A DNA stretch of 64,000 nt from NCBI RefSeq assembly GCF_000308455.1, contig NZ_BAFP01000062.1, forward strand, positions 1-64,000, written 5' to 3'. The translations under genes and the position numbers were made by a program. Positions within the stretch are counted from its first letter, which is position 1. Each line of letters starts with the position of its first letter. The notes beneath the pieces were generated by a model that did no database searches, was not told where the DNA came from, and worked only from the letters and a program-made list of their open reading frames with translations. Source of the stretch: Nocardia abscessus NBRC 100374 (GTDB taxonomy: Bacteria > Actinomycetota > Actinomycetes > Mycobacteriales > Mycobacteriaceae). Positions 63,566 through 64,000 of the stretch are shown piece after piece.

Positions 63566-64000
63566 TCAGGAAGACGCACCGGCACGATGCTGTTCGGCCG
63601 CCAGGAAATGCGCGACCGTCGTGGTGCGGTCGTACAGATCGCGATAGTGCCGGTAGTACTCTTCGTATTTCGCGGTGCGCTCAGGATAAGGCCGCACGGT
63701 GTCGACGACAGGATTCCACCCGGAGGTGTCGATTCCGGCGGCTTCGGCGGCGAGCAGAGCGTCACCGAGGCTCGCGCCGACGGTGTCGGCGGGCAACTGC
63801 TGGGGCAGGCCGGTGACATCGGAAACGATCTGGGTCCACAGCCCGCCTTTGGTGCCGCCACCCACCGCGACCAGACGCCCAGCCCGGCCACCGGCCTCGG
63901 TCATCGCCTCCAAGTTGTGGCGCACTCCGTAGGCGATGCCCTCCAGCACCGCCCGGTAGAGCTCGGCCCGTCCGTGGCCGAGGGTCAAACCGGCGACGAT
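63566..64000 (-). CDS. FGGY-family carbohydrate kinase, C-terminal part (cut by window end)
   Basis: The last 144 codons of a sugar kinase; the frame runs off the window at 64000. It contains LTLGHGRAELYRAVLEGIAYGVR and VGGGTKGGLWTQIVSDVTG, the nucleotide-binding C-terminal lobe of xylulokinase/ribulokinase-like enzymes. It shows only moderate likeness to the kinase at 59940, so it is a different family member. Confidence 0.88.
   Translation of the reverse strand: MVAGLTLGHGRAELYRAVLEGIAYGVRHNLEAMTEAGGRAGRLVAVGGGTKGGLWTQIVSDVTGLPQQLPADTVGASLGDALLAAEAAGIDTSGWNPVVDTVRPYPERTAKYEEYYRHYRDLYDRTTTVAHFLAAEQHRAGASS

Noticed and set aside
1..64000. CRISPR array, insertion sequence, rRNA or tRNA genes
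   Set aside because: No regularly spaced repeats with unique spacers, no transposase-like protein and no RNA-gene signature was recognised by reading; a dedicated search was not possible.

Overview
The window is GC-rich actinobacterial chromosomal DNA, most likely from Nocardia (Rhodococcus is the alternative). The evidence is a MarP-type periplasmic protease, a mycothiol-dependent-isomerase-fold protein, a gene trio that looks like the Mycobacterium Rv3529c-Rv3531c steroid-locus genes next to a KstR-type box, many GTG starts, and tight GTGA/ATGA stop-start overlaps. No tRNA, rRNA, CRISPR array or complete insertion sequence was seen. Most of the window is chromosomal housekeeping and accessory metabolism. 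One large block is a probable signalling/conflict system.

Left part (1-16,768): a short NAD-epimerase gene behind two tandem hairpins; marP; a seven-gene minus-strand sulfur-scavenging operon (GntR regulator, ferredoxin, lipoprotein receptor, permease, ATPase and a flavoprotein fused to HEAT repeats) that resembles the asf/ssu sulfonate systems; a D-cysteine desulfhydrase/ACC deaminase-like gene with a QsdR-type TetR regulator; a long acyl-CoA dehydrogenase; and a large LuxR-family ATPase regulator divergent from an epoxide hydrolase. A perfect 18-bp inverted repeat lies between the last two.

Core accessory block (16,770-31,440): a 1,628-residue CHAT protease - NTPase - TPR protein on the minus strand, two small plus-strand genes including a three-helix membrane protein, a 600-bp non-coding stretch, then a plus-strand operon. 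The operon encodes a membrane protein, a vWA protein, a PP2C phosphatase, a tail-anchored atypical kinase, a NrdG-like radical SAM protein, a coiled-coil protein and a ClpB-like AAA+ ATPase with an inserted 15-bp tandem repeat. The last five junctions are stop-start overlaps or 2-nt gaps. vWA + PP2C + kinase is the TerY-P triad known from ter-type stress/conflict loci. Its combination here with a radical SAM enzyme, a Clp-type ATPase and a CHAT protease is the best candidate for an undescribed system. A decayed, frameshifted gene follows it.

Middle (31,544-42,550): Nudix hydrolase, XRE-TPR regulator, three small unknown genes, a DHA2 efflux pump divergent from a LysR regulator, a membrane protein plus epimerase pair, and an ImmA/IrrE peptidase - membrane protein - FAD monooxygenase operon facing an XRE regulator.

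Right part (42,799-64,000): cysD-cysNC make PAPS. Beside them lie an IclR regulator and a DUF1214-like/SDR/sulfotransferase trio with a KstR-type box, suggesting that sulfate activation and sulfotransfer are linked to steroid metabolism. Then come a thioesterase, a HAD phosphatase, a TetR regulator with two SRPBCC-like genes, an ABC ATPase-GntR pair, leuA behind a textbook leucine attenuator, a SnoaL/MmyB-type pair around a perfect palindrome, and a sugar region with two FGGY kinases (one cut by the window end), a GH172/DUF2961 protein and a thioredoxin.
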